Source: Alphaproteobacteria bacterium
GTDB taxonomy: Bacteria; Pseudomonadota; Alphaproteobacteria; Rhodobacterales; Rhodobacteraceae
Assembly: GCA_030424645.1 (NCBI GenBank)
Contig: JAUHWP010000004.1
Coordinates: 1 to 63,961 of the forward strand
Length of the DNA: 63,961 nucleotides
Direction: 5' to 3'
The notes beneath the pieces were generated by a model. It saw only the letters and a program-made list of their open reading frames with translations. It was not told the origin of the DNA and ran no database searches. Shown here piece after piece: positions 37,082 through 45,829 of the stretch (position 1 is its first letter; the number at the start of each line of letters is the position of its first letter). The position numbers and the translations under genes are program-made.

Positions 37082-37393
37082 TCATGAAAGTGCCGCCAGC
37101 GCCCGTCGCGCCCAATCACAGGCAAGCTCCGGGTCGTCCAGCGCGGCGTCGGGCAGGGTCCAGTATCCCATCGTCTTGCCATCCATGCTGAAGATCTGAC
37201 TGCCTTCCGCTTCCAACGCGTCAGCAAAGTCGCCTTTCGCTTTCAGGTAAACTTCGCCACCGCTGGACAGGATCGCAAAGACCTGACCGTCGGAATAGAA
37301 CGTCGCGCCGCCCATCATCTTGCGATGGGTCAGCGGGCCAAGCCCGTCGAACAGTTCTTTGACAAAGTCGATATCGGCGTCAGAGACCGCCAT
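37082..37393 (-). CDS. TfoX/Sxy N-terminal domain protein
   Basis: 103 residues, a single TfoX_N domain (DFVKELFDGLGPLTHRKMMGGATFYSDGQVFAIL, in parts, and YWTLPDAALDDPELACDWARRAL). Only the N-terminal domain of TfoX is present; the C-terminal DNA-binding domain is absent, as in most alphaproteobacterial members. In gammaproteobacteria TfoX/Sxy activates competence genes, but that role cannot be assumed. The ATG overlaps the sufA stop by one base (TGATG), so it is translated with the Fe-S genes. Confidence 0.87.
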   Translation of the reverse strand: MAVSDADIDFVKELFDGLGPLTHRKMMGGATFYSDGQVFAILSSGGEVYLKAKGDFADALEAEGSQIFSMDGKTMGYWTLPDAALDDPELACDWARRALAALS

Positions 37394-37767
37394 CAGGTCT
37401 GTGATGACCCTTCGGTCAGCGCGTCATCGAACTTGATCGATTCGCCGCAGCCGCAGGCTTCGCTGACATTGGGGTTGCGGAACCTGAACCCGGCTTCCAG
37501 CAGCGAGATTTCATAATCAATCTCGGTCCCGAACAGGAACATCTGAGCCATGGGGGCAATGATCACACGGGCGTCGCCTTGTTCGACCACTTCTTCATGC
37601 GGGTCAACGTCATCGACATAGTCCATGGTGTATTCCATGCCCGCACAGCCGCCTTTCTTGACCCCGATGCGCAAACCTTTATGCCCACCAGACGCCATCA
37701 GCTTGGCGATCTGGGCTTCGGCGGCCTGGGTCATGGTGATCGGCGACTTGCCGGGAATGCCAAACAT
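37393..37767 (-). CDS. sufA: A-type iron-sulfur carrier SufA/IscA
   Basis: 124 residues. Conserved cysteines: KKGGCAGMEYTMDYV in the middle and SEACGCGESIKFDD at the C-terminus. AAGGAGA precedes the ATG. It carries clusters between scaffold and target proteins in the SUF system. It follows sufT by 66 bases and overlaps the tfoX-like gene by one base, forming a three-gene operon separated from the sufBCDS core, which is not in the window. Confidence 0.93.
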   Translation of the reverse strand: MFGIPGKSPITMTQAAEAQIAKLMASGGHKGLRIGVKKGGCAGMEYTMDYVDDVDPHEEVVEQGDARVIIAPMAQMFLFGTEIDYEISLLEAGFRFRNPNVSEACGCGESIKFDDALTEGSSQT

Positions 37768-37833
37768 CCTTGTCTCCTTCAGTCCAAAGCTAGGCGCTTA
37801 CGGCGCGCGGCTCAAGTGTAGGGTCATCTGGGG

Positions 37834-38199
37834 TTACATGAACCCCAGTTCAAGGCGGGCCTCATCCGACATCATCTCCATCCCCCAGGGGGGATCCCAG
37901 GTCATGTCCACATTCACCTGCTTCACGCCTGCGACGGGTTCGATCGCTTCGATCAGCCAGCCGGGCATCTCGCCCGCAACCGGACAGCCGGGGGCGGTCA
38001 GGGTCATCGTCAGATCGACCTCGTTCTGGTCATTGATCTCGATTGTGTACACAAGGCCGAGGTCAAAGATATTGACCGGAATCTCGGGGTCATAAACCGT
38101 GCGGCAGGCTTCGACCACGCTGTCATAGAGCGGATGATCGACCGTTGACGGTTTGATCAGCGGTTCACCTTCAAGCTTATCGGATGTATTCATTGTCAT
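37834..38199 (-). CDS. sufT: SUF system iron-sulfur protein SufT (DUF59/MIP18 family)
   Basis: 121 residues. DUF59 features: VVEACRTVYDPEIPVNIFDLGLVY, VDLTMTLTAPGCPVAGEMPG (with the conserved Cys) and VNVDMTWDPPWGMEMMSDEAR. SufT helps mature Fe-S proteins under high demand and is usually encoded next to sufA or the suf operon, as seen. ATG codons at 38199 and 38193 are both possible starts. The promoter should lie in the 311-base gap upstream. Confidence 0.92.
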   Translation of the reverse strand: MTMNTSDKLEGEPLIKPSTVDHPLYDSVVEACRTVYDPEIPVNIFDLGLVYTIEINDQNEVDLTMTLTAPGCPVAGEMPGWLIEAIEPVAGVKQVNVDMTWDPPWGMEMMSDEARLELGFM

Positions 38200-38510
38200 T
38201 GTGCCATCGCCTTAATCCTGACTGATCATATAAGGATTGTGGTCGGCAAGGTCCAGTGCCGGACCGGAAGAAGCGGCCCGTTATGGTATCGTGGAGCAGC
38301 GGCCCATGGTCGCAACCCCTGCCGGGGTGCTTGGGTGGCGGAATGGTGCGCATTTGGTGTTGCAGGGCAAAATCGGGGAACCCCGTGGCATTGTGTCGGA
38401 AATCACAACCGCATGATGCGTAAACGCCTATAATTCGCCATAAAATGGACGTGTTCGCCATGACATTTCGCCCTTAGCGGTCGGGCGGGGCGGAACGAGG
38501 AGTCAAAGCG
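38200..38510. other. Intergenic region between sufT and a small plus-strand gene
   Basis: This divergent spacer has no convincing gene: the ORFs within it on both strands have atypical composition and no ribosome sites. It contains a short hairpin ACCCC-TGCC-GGGGT (38315-38328) and, on the plus strand, TATAAT at 38429-38434 that could be a -10 element for the 38511 gene, although no good -35 lies at 17 bases. An AT-rich part near 38220-38235 may hold the sufT promoter. I recognise no structured RNA. Confidence 0.5.
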
Positions 38511-38732
38511 GTGATATCGACAAAGAACGGTGACAGCAAAACAACGACATGCCCCGAGCATCTGGATCAGGCTGCCCGGATGGTGCAGGACGTTGCCTAT
38601 GCGCTGGCCGACCGGGTGGATAACACGACGCTGACCGAACTGATGCTGACCAGCCGCAAGCTTGAGCGATTGTCGGAACGGGTGAGCGCCGCCAATCTGG
38701 GAACCGTCAAGGTCACCGGTAACGACGATTGA
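38511..38732 (+). CDS. Small hypothetical protein, helical
   Basis: 73 residues beginning at GTG (38511) with GAGGAG eight bases upstream. The sequence is polar at the N-terminus, then helical (LDQAARMVQDVAYALADRV, LTELMLTSRKLERLSERV). No domain is recognised. It precedes tgt by 61 bases on the same strand and could share its transcript. Confidence 0.65.
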   Translation: MISTKNGDSKTTTCPEHLDQAARMVQDVAYALADRVDNTTLTELMLTSRKLERLSERVSAANLGTVKVTGNDD

Positions 38733-38793
38733 CGATCCGGGCGCGCGCCGAAATCGCTTCAGACCATAGAAAGCCCTTGGCATTCAGGGCGCC

Positions 38794-39954
38794 ATGCGCC
38801 ACATCAGCCGCATGCAAGATCACAGCCCGACCCACATCGCCTTTTCCCTGAACGCCACGGATGGCAAAGCCCGCACCGGCGTGATTGACACGCCGCGCGG
38901 GGCAATTCGCACGCCGGCCTTCATGCCCGTCGGCACGGCAGCCACGGTGAAGGCAATGATGCCGGAAAGCGTGGCGGCGACCGGGGCCGATATTCTGCTT
39001 GGCAACACCTATCACCTGATGTTGCGCCCGACGGCTGAGCGTATCGACCGGTTGGGCGGGCTGCACAAGTTCATGAACTGGGACAAGCCCATCCTGACCG
39101 ATTCGGGTGGCTTTCAGGTAATGAGCCTGGCAGGCCTGCGCAAGCTGACCGAGAAGGGCGTGACCTTCAAATCGCATATCGACGGGTCCAAGCACGAGCT
39201 GACCCCGGAACGCTCGATGGAGATACAGCGTCTGTTGGGATCGGACATCGTAATGTGTTTCGACGAATGCCCCGCGCTGCCTGCCGACCGCGACCGGATC
39301 GCGGAAAGTATGCGCCTGTCGATGCGCTGGGCGGCCCGGTCGAAAGACGCGTTCGGGGATCGCCCCGGTCATGCGCTGTTCGGCATCATGCAGGGCGGGC
39401 TGGAACGCGACCTTCGTGAAGAAAGCGCCGAAGCGTTGAAAGAGATCGGCTTTGACGGATATGCCGTCGGGGGTCTGGCGGTGGGCGAAGGGCAGGCGGC
39501 GATGTTCGACTGCCTTGACTTCGCGCCGGGATTCCTACCGCAAGACAAGCCCCGCTATCTGATGGGCGTCGGCAAGCCCGATGACATCGTGGGGGCCGTC
39601 AAACGCGGCATCGACATGATGGATTGCGTGCTGCCCTCGCGATCAGGACGCACCGGGCAGGTGTTCACCCGTCACGGAGTTTTGAACATCAAGAACGCCC
39701 GTCACCAGGACGACCCGCGCCCATTGGACGAAAACTGCGGATGTCCCGCCTGCCGCAACTATTCCCGCGCCTATCTGCACCATGTGTTCCGCGCGCAAGA
39801 GATGATTTCCGGGATGCTTCTGACCTGGCACAATCTGCATTATTTTCAGGACATCATGCAGGGAATGCGCGACGCGATTGCGGCAGGACGTTTTGCAGAC
39901 TGGGAAACGGCGTTTCACGCGGGTCGCGCACAGGGCGATATCGACCCGCTTTGA
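38794..39954 (+). CDS. tgt: Queuine tRNA-ribosyltransferase
   Basis: 386 residues from the first ATG; an ATG six codons later (38812) is also possible. Family features: [41 protein letters not shown] (general acid Asp), [33 protein letters not shown] and the zinc site [16 protein letters not shown] near residue 314. It exchanges guanine for preQ1 in tRNA-Asp, Asn, His and Tyr. No queA is adjacent. lon follows. Confidence 0.97.
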   Translation: MRHISRMQDHSPTHIAFSLNATDGKARTGVIDTPRGAIRTPAFMPVGTAATVKAMMPESVAATGADILLGNTYHLMLRPTAERIDRLGGLHKFMNWDKPILTDSGGFQVMSLAGLRKLTEKGVTFKSHIDGSKHELTPERSMEIQRLLGSDIVMCFDECPALPADRDRIAESMRLSMRWAARSKDAFGDRPGHALFGIMQGGLERDLREESAEALKEIGFDGYAVGGLAVGEGQAAMFDCLDFAPGFLPQDKPRYLMGVGKPDDIVGAVKRGIDMMDCVLPSRSGRTGQVFTRHGVLNIKNARHQDDPRPLDENCGCPACRNYSRAYLHHVFRAQEMISGMLLTWHNLHYFQDIMQGMRDAIAAGRFADWETAFHAGRAQGDIDPL

Positions 39955-40041
39955 TCCCACATAACCCCGATCGTGAAAAATTTGCCCCGCTTGGCCCTTG
40001 TTGTCCGCGCGCGGCAGGGGCAGAGTGTAACGGCAAAGCGG

Positions 40042-40070
40042 GTTGACGTTGGGCGGTCCGACCCCCATCT
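40042..40070 (+). promoter_or_regulatory. Candidate sigma-32 (RpoH) heat-shock promoter of lon
   Basis: GTTGACG and, 14 bases later, CCCCATCT match the RpoH pattern (CTTGAAA, 13-17 bases, CCCCATnT) in all but a few places. The -10 element lies about 75 bases upstream of the lon ATG. lon is a classic heat-shock gene. Confidence 0.5.
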
Positions 40071-40144
40071 GAGTATCCGAACAGGAGGCGCCCCGGCTGC
40101 CGAGATACAGGGGCAGGGCGCTTTGCCAAGAACAAGGAAAACTT

Positions 40145-42550
40145 ATGAGTGAGCAACTGAGCCAATCCTTCCCGGTCCTGCCGCTGCGCGACATCGTGGT
40201 GTTCCCCCACATGATCGTGCCGCTGTTTGTCGGGCGCGAGAAATCCGTCCGTGCACTGGAAGAGGTGATGGCAGATGACAAGCAGATCCTTCTGTCCAGC
40301 CAGATCGACCCGTCGGTCGATGAGCCGGATGTCGAAGGCATCTATTCCGTCGGTGTTCTGGCCAATGTGCTGCAACTGCTGAAACTGCCGGACGGCACCG
40401 TGAAAGTGCTGGTCGAAGGGCAGTCGCGCGTGCGCATTACCGACTATGTCGACAATGCCGAATATTTCGAAGCCTTTGCCGAGGTGATCGAGGAACGCCC
40501 CGGTGATCCGAACGAGATCGAGGCGTTGTTGCGCTCGGTTGGCGAAGAGTTCGAACGCTACGCGAAGATCAAGAAGAACATCCCCGAAGAAGCCCTGGCC
40601 GCCGTGTCGGAAACCCGCGCGCCGGACAAGCTGGCCGATCTTGTGGCCGGTCATCTGGGCGTCGAGGTCGACCAAAAACAGGAGCTTCTGGAAACCTTCA
40701 CCGTGTCCGAGCGGCTTGAAAAAGTGTTCGGCCTGATGCAGGGCGAAATGTCCGTGCTGCGGGTCGAGAAAAAGATCAAGACACGCGTCAAAAGCCAGAT
40801 GGAGCGCACCCAGCGCGAATATTATCTGAATGAGCAAATGAAGGCCATTCAGAAAGAACTTGGCGACGGCGAGGAAGGCCAGAACGAGCTGACCGAGCTG
40901 GAAGAAAAGATCGAAGCGACCAAGTTGTCGAAAGAGGCGCGCGAAAAAGCGGATGCCGAGCTGAAGAAGCTCAAGAACATGTCGCCCATGTCGGCAGAAG
41001 CCACCGTTGTGCGCAACTATCTTGACTGGATGCTGGGCCTGCCGTGGGGCACGAAAAGCCGCGTGAAGAAAGATCTGAACAACGCCCAGAAAGTGCTCGA
41101 CGCCGATCACTATGGGCTTGAGAAGGTCAAGGAACGGATCGTTGAATACCTGGCGGTTCAACAACGCTCGAAAAAGCTGAAAGGCCCGATCATGTGCCTT
41201 GTCGGCCCTCCGGGCGTGGGTAAGACATCGCTTGGGAAGTCGGTTGCCAAGGCCACGGGGCGCGAGTTCATTCGCATCTCGCTGGGTGGCGTACGCGACG
41301 AAAGCGAGATCCGCGGTCACCGCCGGACCTATATCGGCTCGATGCCCGGCAAGATCATCCAGGCGCTGAAAAAGGCGAAAACCACGAACCCTCTGATCCT
41401 TCTCGACGAGATCGACAAGATGGGGCAGGATTTCCGTGGCGATCCCGCATCGGCCATGCTTGAGGTGTTGGACCCGGAACAGAACTCGACCTTCGTCGAC
41501 CACTATCTTGAGGTCGAATACGATCTGTCGAACGTGATGTTCCTGACCACGGCGAACTCCTACAACATGCCCGGCCCGCTGCTGGACCGGATGGAGATCA
41601 TCACGCTGGCCGGTTATACCGAGGATGAAAAACGCGAGATCGCGACGCGTCACCTGTTGCCGGAAGTGATCAAGGATCACGGGTTGAAAAAGGGCGAGTT
41701 TTCCGTCCCCGAAGCCACCCTGACCGACATCATCCGCTTCTACACCCGCGAGGCCGGCGTGCGGAACCTGAAACGCGAGCTTGCCAAGCTGGCGCGCAAG
41801 GCCGTGACCAAGCTGGTCAAGAAAGAAGAGGACACCATCGAGGTGTCGCCCGAGCTGCTGGATGACTATCTGGGCGTGCGCAAGCATCGCTTCGGTCTGG
41901 CCGAGCAAGAGGATCAGATCGGTGTTGTCACCGGACTGGCCTGGACCAGTGTGGGTGGCGATCTTCTGTCCATCGAAGCCCTGCGTCTGCCGGGCAAGGG
42001 GCGGATGAAGACCACCGGCAAGCTGGGCGATGTGATGAAGGAATCCATTGATGCGGCCAGTTCCTATGTCCGGTCGATCGCGCCGGGGATCGGTGTGAAG
42101 CCGCCCCAGTTCGAGAAATGGGACATCCACGTGCACGTGCCGGAAGGCGCAACGCCCAAGGACGGCCCTTCGGCCGGGTTGGCGATGGTGACATCCATCG
42201 TGTCGGTCCTGACGGGCATTCCGGTCAGGAAAGACATCGCCATGACGGGCGAGGTTACGCTGCGCGGCAATGCGCTTGCCATCGGTGGCTTGAAAGAAAA
42301 GCTGCTGGCCGCGTTGCGTGGCGGCATCAAGACCGTGCTGATCCCGCAGGAGAATGAAAAAGACCTGCGCGAGATCCCGGATAACGTGAAGAAAGGGTTG
42401 AAAATCATCCCTGTCAGCCACGTGTCCGAGGTTCTGAAACACGCCCTGGTGCGCGAACCGGTCGCCGTCGAATGGGACGAGGCGGCGGAAGAAGCGGCCG
42501 CGACGGCATTGCCCAAGAACCCCGAAAGCGCGACCCCCGTCGCGCATTGA
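40145..42550 (+). CDS. lon: ATP-dependent protease La (Lon)
   Basis: 801 residues. N-terminal substrate domain (LPLRDIVVFPHMIVPLFVGR), AAA+ module with Walker A GPPGVGKTS (about residue 354), Walker B ILLDEIDKMG, and a protease domain with catalytic Ser676 in PKDGPSAGLAM and Lys about residue 719 in GGLKEKLLAALRGG. It degrades misfolded and regulatory proteins. AAGGAAAAC precedes the ATG. A 12-bp hairpin follows. Confidence 0.98.
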   Translation: MSEQLSQSFPVLPLRDIVVFPHMIVPLFVGREKSVRALEEVMADDKQILLSSQIDPSVDEPDVEGIYSVGVLANVLQLLKLPDGTVKVLVEGQSRVRITDYVDNAEYFEAFAEVIEERPGDPNEIEALLRSVGEEFERYAKIKKNIPEEALAAVSETRAPDKLADLVAGHLGVEVDQKQELLETFTVSERLEKVFGLMQGEMSVLRVEKKIKTRVKSQMERTQREYYLNEQMKAIQKELGDGEEGQNELTELEEKIEATKLSKEAREKADAELKKLKNMSPMSAEATVVRNYLDWMLGLPWGTKSRVKKDLNNAQKVLDADHYGLEKVKERIVEYLAVQQRSKKLKGPIMCLVGPPGVGKTSLGKSVAKATGREFIRISLGGVRDESEIRGHRRTYIGSMPGKIIQALKKAKTTNPLILLDEIDKMGQDFRGDPASAMLEVLDPEQNSTFVDHYLEVEYDLSNVMFLTTANSYNMPGPLLDRMEIITLAGYTEDEKREIATRHLLPEVIKDHGLKKGEFSVPEATLTDIIRFYTREAGVRNLKRELAKLARKAVTKLVKKEEDTIEVSPELLDDYLGVRKHRFGLAEQEDQIGVVTGLAWTSVGGDLLSIEALRLPGKGRMKTTGKLGDVMKESIDAASSYVRSIAPGIGVKPPQFEKWDIHVHVPEGATPKDGPSAGLAMVTSIVSVLTGIPVRKDIAMTGEVTLRGNALAIGGLKEKLLAALRGGIKTVLIPQENEKDLREIPDNVKKGLKIIPVSHVSEVLKHALVREPVAVEWDEAAEEAAATALPKNPESATPVAH

Positions 42551-42578
42551 TCGGCGCCGTAAACCGGTGACAAGACAG

Positions 42579-42610
42579 GACGTGCGGGCAGTTTGCCCGC
42601 ACGTCTGCGT
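42579..42610 (+). terminator. Hairpin terminator downstream of lon
   Basis: GACGTGCGGGCA-GTT-TGCCCGCACGTC is a perfect 12-bp stem with a 3-base loop, 28 bases after the lon stop. The tail TGCGTTTC has only a weak T-tract, so termination strength is uncertain. Confidence 0.7.
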
Positions 42611-42689
42611 TTCGGGCTGCACATCCGTGACACAGGCTGACAAAGCCCTCTTGCGCCCACGGGCGACTGGCGCTACAAGCTGCCCCGTT

Positions 42690-42764
42690 GGGTGATTAGC
42701 TCAGTGGTAGAGCGCTTCGTTCACATCGAAGATGTCAGCGGTTCAAATCCGTTATCACCCACCA
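42690..42764 (+). tRNA. tRNA-Val (anticodon CAC)
   Basis: 75 nt with encoded CCA. Acceptor stem GGGTGAT / ATCACCC; anticodon arm CTTCG-TTCACAT-CGAAG with anticodon CAC; T-arm with GGTTCAAATCC. It follows the lon terminator. Confidence 0.97.
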
Positions 42765-42814
42765 TTTCCCTTCTGTGCGAACGTGATGAGGTTCAGGGCA
42801 ACGCCGCCAGATCG

Positions 42815-43816
42815 TCAAACGTGCCCGGTCGAAAACTTGTGCGGTGACATGCCGAACGCCTCGCGGAAGCGTTTCGAGAAGTAAGCCGCCGATTCGAACC
42901 CGCAGGCCACCGCCACGTCGACAACCGCCAGATTGGTTTCCGCCAGCAGAATACGGGCGCGTTGCAGGCGAAGGTTTTGCAGGTATTTCTTGGGGGTGGT
43001 GTCCAGATAGTGCCGGAACAACCGCTCCATCTGGCGGCGCGATATGCCCAGTTCCTCGGTGACGATGTCAAGGTTGATGTGATCGTCCAGATGGGCTTCG
43101 AAATGGTTGATGATGCGCACCAGCTTGTCGTTTCGCACCCCGATTGACGCCGAGGTCGAGCTTTGCTGGCGGTCGGTTTCCGATCTTTGCACCGTGTGCA
43201 AACACATGTTCAGAACGGCCTGCGCCAGCACCGGCCCGTGTGTGTCGTAGATCAGCCTGAAAAATAGGTCCGTGGCCGCCGACCCGCCGCCGCAGGTCAT
43301 GATGCGCTTGTCCATGGTGTATAGCTGTTCAACCGGGTCAAGGTCCGGGAAGTGTTCGCGAAACGGCGCGATGTTTTCCCAATGCAGCGTGAATTTGTGA
43401 CCGGCCAGGATCCCCGCTTTGGCAAGCGTATAGACACCTGTGCACAAGGCGCCCACGGTGCGCCCCATGCGCCATTGCCGACGGGTCCAGTCCGCCACCC
43501 TGGCGCTGGTCGACAATTCCGGCTGCACGCCCGAGCAGATGAATATCCGGCTGTCGGCAGGCGTGTCCCCCAGGGCGCGATCAATGCCGATTTCGATCCC
43601 GTTGGAGCAGCGCACATTCTCGCCATCCTCAGACATGGTGGTCCAGGTATAGAGGCTTTGGCCCGTCAACTGGTTCGCGATGCGCAAGGGTTCGATGGCC
43701 GAGGTGAAAGCCAGCATCGACAGGTTGGGCAGCAACACGAAGACCATCGGCTCGGGGCTGTCCGGCGCATCAATGGCAACATGGGCAACGCCTTTGGGAA
43801 CAACAGACGCCGACAT
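42815..43816 (-). CDS. GlxA-family transcriptional regulator (DJ-1/PfpI domain plus AraC HTH)
   Basis: 333 residues from MSASVVPKGVAHVAID at 43816, with GAGGAAAC upstream. N-terminal class I amidotransferase-like domain (VFVLLPNLSMLAFTSAIEPL, GALCTGVYTLAKAGILAGHK) and two AraC helix-turn-helix motifs (ITEELGISRRQMERLFRHYL-like, AVACGFESAAYFSKRFREAFGMSP). The family includes GbdR, CdhR and other regulators of betaine and carnitine catabolism, of interest because sarcosine oxidase is encoded 10 kb away; that link is inference. It is flanked by two tRNA-Val genes. Confidence 0.9.
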   Translation of the reverse strand: MSASVVPKGVAHVAIDAPDSPEPMVFVLLPNLSMLAFTSAIEPLRIANQLTGQSLYTWTTMSEDGENVRCSNGIEIGIDRALGDTPADSRIFICSGVQPELSTSARVADWTRRQWRMGRTVGALCTGVYTLAKAGILAGHKFTLHWENIAPFREHFPDLDPVEQLYTMDKRIMTCGGGSAATDLFFRLIYDTHGPVLAQAVLNMCLHTVQRSETDRQQSSTSASIGVRNDKLVRIINHFEAHLDDHINLDIVTEELGISRRQMERLFRHYLDTTPKKYLQNLRLQRARILLAETNLAVVDVAVACGFESAAYFSKRFREAFGMSPHKFSTGHV

Positions 43817-44012
43817 ATTCGGTTTCCTCGCAAATGGAACTGAGGCACCATACGTAACGTCAAGCAAAGTGCAACCATTTGCAGATTGTCGCGCGCCCGC
43901 AGGGTGGTCGATGCCCGTATCCATCGGTCCACGGGCAAGGCGCAGATTTTTCTGCGCCATGCGAAAACCGCTCTTGCAATCCCTGTCGGGGCAAGGCTAT
44001 TAGCAGCCCAGC

Positions 44013-44088
<76 letters not shown>

Positions 44089-44355
44089 TATAGCGCACGG
44101 TTTTCATTGCGCTTTCATTCTTCCTCGGTCGAATCTACGAAATGCGTTCCGGTTCCTTGAACCGAATGTGGTTCGTCGAGCCTGAGGATTCCTATTGCAT
44201 AACAGGACTCACGGGACGAACCGGGATCACAATCGTCCAACGGGTTTGGATGCCTGCCGCCTCAGGCTGATGCGTTTTATGGATCGCAAGGCACCGATCA
44301 TGCGACGGGCTTGGAATCTGTAAAGGGCGCGTCGAAACCGGCTGTTCGGCTTTTT

Positions 44356-44589
44356 TTACCAGATGCGGTGAAACCACTTTACAGTGTGTAGCGGCGTGGC
44401 GTCACACCACGCGGCGCCTGTCGCCTCGGCCACCGGGCAGCGATAGCAGGGCCTGGTTCCCGGTTCCTGATTGAACAGATCACAAAGCGGATAGTCGTCT
44501 TCGCCAAATCCGGCGCCATCGAAATTCAGCGCTTTCGATTTCGCGGTCCATATCTCCAACGATTTGTCGAGAGCTTGCAGGCCGTCCAT
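44356..44589 (-). CDS. Small cysteine-containing hypothetical protein
   Basis: 77 residues from the ATG at 44589 (GGAA six bases upstream); an ATG at 44595 and a TTG at 44601 are alternative starts. The C-terminal half holds four cysteines: PLCDLFNQEPGTRPCYRCPV and then AWCDATPLH, suggesting a metal or disulfide site. No domain is recognised. The gene stands alone between tRNA-Val and a divergent phosphatase gene. Confidence 0.6.
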   Translation of the reverse strand: MDGLQALDKSLEIWTAKSKALNFDGAGFGEDDYPLCDLFNQEPGTRPCYRCPVAEATGAAWCDATPLHTVKWFHRIW

Positions 44590-44790
44590 AATCATTTCCA
44601 ATATAACCGTTTACATCAACAGCGTTGTTTCGATTAGAGGCTGATCGGCCCGAGATAGTCAAATCAACACACTGTAGCTGAATCCGGGTCAATCACCGGG
44701 GATGGCCGGTCGTGTCGTCTAGGTCTGACCGCTGTTGACCCCGCGGCCGGTTGGTGTGTTTGGTGGCAGGCGGATGTAACGAGGCACACC

Positions 44791-45387
44791 ATGAATGACC
44801 GCTATCCCGAACTCTTTGTCATTCGCCATGGTCAGACGGAATGGAACCTGGCGCGGCGGCATCAGGGACGCATGGATTCGCCGCTGACGGAGCTGGGGCG
44901 CCAGCAGGCGCGCGACATGGGGGCGGTTTTGCAGCGGATCGTGGGGCGGCGCACGGATATGAACGCTTATTGTTCGCCGCAGGGCCGCGCGCTTCAGACC
45001 GCGGCGTTGTCGCTGGCCCCGCTGGGGTGGCCCGTGACCGAGGATGCGCGGTTGTGCGAGGTGGCGTTTGGCGCCTGGGAAGGGCTGACGCAGACCGAGA
45101 TCAACGCCGCATGGCCCGCGCTTTCGGCGATGGCCGAGGATGACCCGATCTCCTGGCATTTCATGTCACCGGGGGGCGAGGGTTATCTGGATCTTGAACG
45201 CCGGGCGGATGCGTTCCTGGCCGACCTGTCCGGCCCCGCGGTCGTCTTTACCCACGGCATCCTGTCACGGGTGCTTCGGGCCCGCTGGCTGGGCCTGAAC
45301 GAACATGAAATGCTGGACCTTCCGGGTGGGCAGGGGATCATTTTTCACCTGTCGCCGCAGCACGGGCACCGGACCGTCGAAAAATAA
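44791..45387 (+). CDS. Histidine phosphatase (phosphoglycerate mutase-like) family protein
   Basis: 198 residues. The catalytic motif LFVIRHGQTEWNLARRHQGR lies at the N-terminus; further family residues are SPQGRALQTAAL (second Arg), LCEVAFGAWEG (Glu) and VVFTHGILSRVL (second His). Cytosolic; could be a phosphatase acting on sugar phosphates, alpha-ribazole phosphate or another ester. No cobalamin genes are adjacent, so CobC is not supported. It precedes tRNA-Asp. Confidence 0.9.
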   Translation: MNDRYPELFVIRHGQTEWNLARRHQGRMDSPLTELGRQQARDMGAVLQRIVGRRTDMNAYCSPQGRALQTAALSLAPLGWPVTEDARLCEVAFGAWEGLTQTEINAAWPALSAMAEDDPISWHFMSPGGEGYLDLERRADAFLADLSGPAVVFTHGILSRVLRARWLGLNEHEMLDLPGGQGIIFHLSPQHGHRTVEK

Positions 45388-45468
45388 TCGGGAAAATGGG
45401 AAATGGCCGCTTGACGCCCTTGGGTGCGCGGCCTAGAACGCCCGAACAAGCCGTAAGGCTGGCAGTGA

Positions 45469-45545
45469 GCGGTTGTAGCTCAGTTGGTTAGAGTACCGGC
45501 CTGTCACGCCGGGGGTCGCGGGTTCGAGCCCCGTCAACCGCGCCA
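45469..45545 (+). tRNA. tRNA-Asp (anticodon GTC), copy 1
   Basis: 77 nt with encoded CCA. Acceptor stem GCGGTTG / CAACCGC; anticodon arm CCGGC-CTGTCAC-GCCGG; T-arm GGGTTCGAGCCCC. Identical over its full length to copy 2 at 45684. Anticodon GTC is a substrate of the tgt encoded in the window. Confidence 0.97.
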
Positions 45546-45562
45546 CCGCTGCCCGAAAGACG

Positions 45563-45585
45563 CCCCGCCACTGGCGGGGTTTCTT
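45563..45585 (+). terminator. Rho-independent terminator after tRNA-Asp copy 1
   Basis: CCCCGCC-ACT-GGCGGGG is a 7-bp perfect stem followed by TTTCTTC, 18 bases after the tRNA 3' end. It implies the two tRNA-Asp genes are transcribed separately. Confidence 0.88.
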
Positions 45586-45683
45586 CGTTTTCGGGGCTGT
45601 GCCCCGTGCGCTTACCCGATTGCGCGGCGCCGTGAATTCCCCATTGACGCCCCATCGCACCCGCTGTATTCACGCCGCCACGC

Positions 45684-45760
45684 GCGGTTGTAGCTCAGTT
45701 GGTTAGAGTACCGGCCTGTCACGCCGGGGGTCGCGGGTTCGAGCCCCGTCAACCGCGCCA
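45684..45760 (+). tRNA. tRNA-Asp (anticodon GTC), copy 2
   Basis: 77 nt with encoded CCA, identical in every base to copy 1. It has no obvious U-rich terminator behind it and lies 70 bases before the next small gene. Confidence 0.97.
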
Positions 45761-45829
45761 CTTCACCACATATTCAGCCCGGATTTCCGACGATACCCTG
45801 CATGTGTTGATCGCATGGAAAAGGTGCGC

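Noticed and set aside
38239-38433. 64-codon plus-strand frame in the sufT spacer
   Set aside because: GTG start without ribosome site, Cys/Trp/Arg-rich composition and no similarity to known proteins.
38177-38461. 94-codon minus-strand frame upstream of sufT
   Set aside because: It overlaps the sufT start in another frame, has no ribosome site and looks like non-coding translation.
44791-45387. CobC alpha-ribazole phosphatase
   Set aside because: The protein is a generic histidine phosphatase and no cobalamin genes are adjacent.
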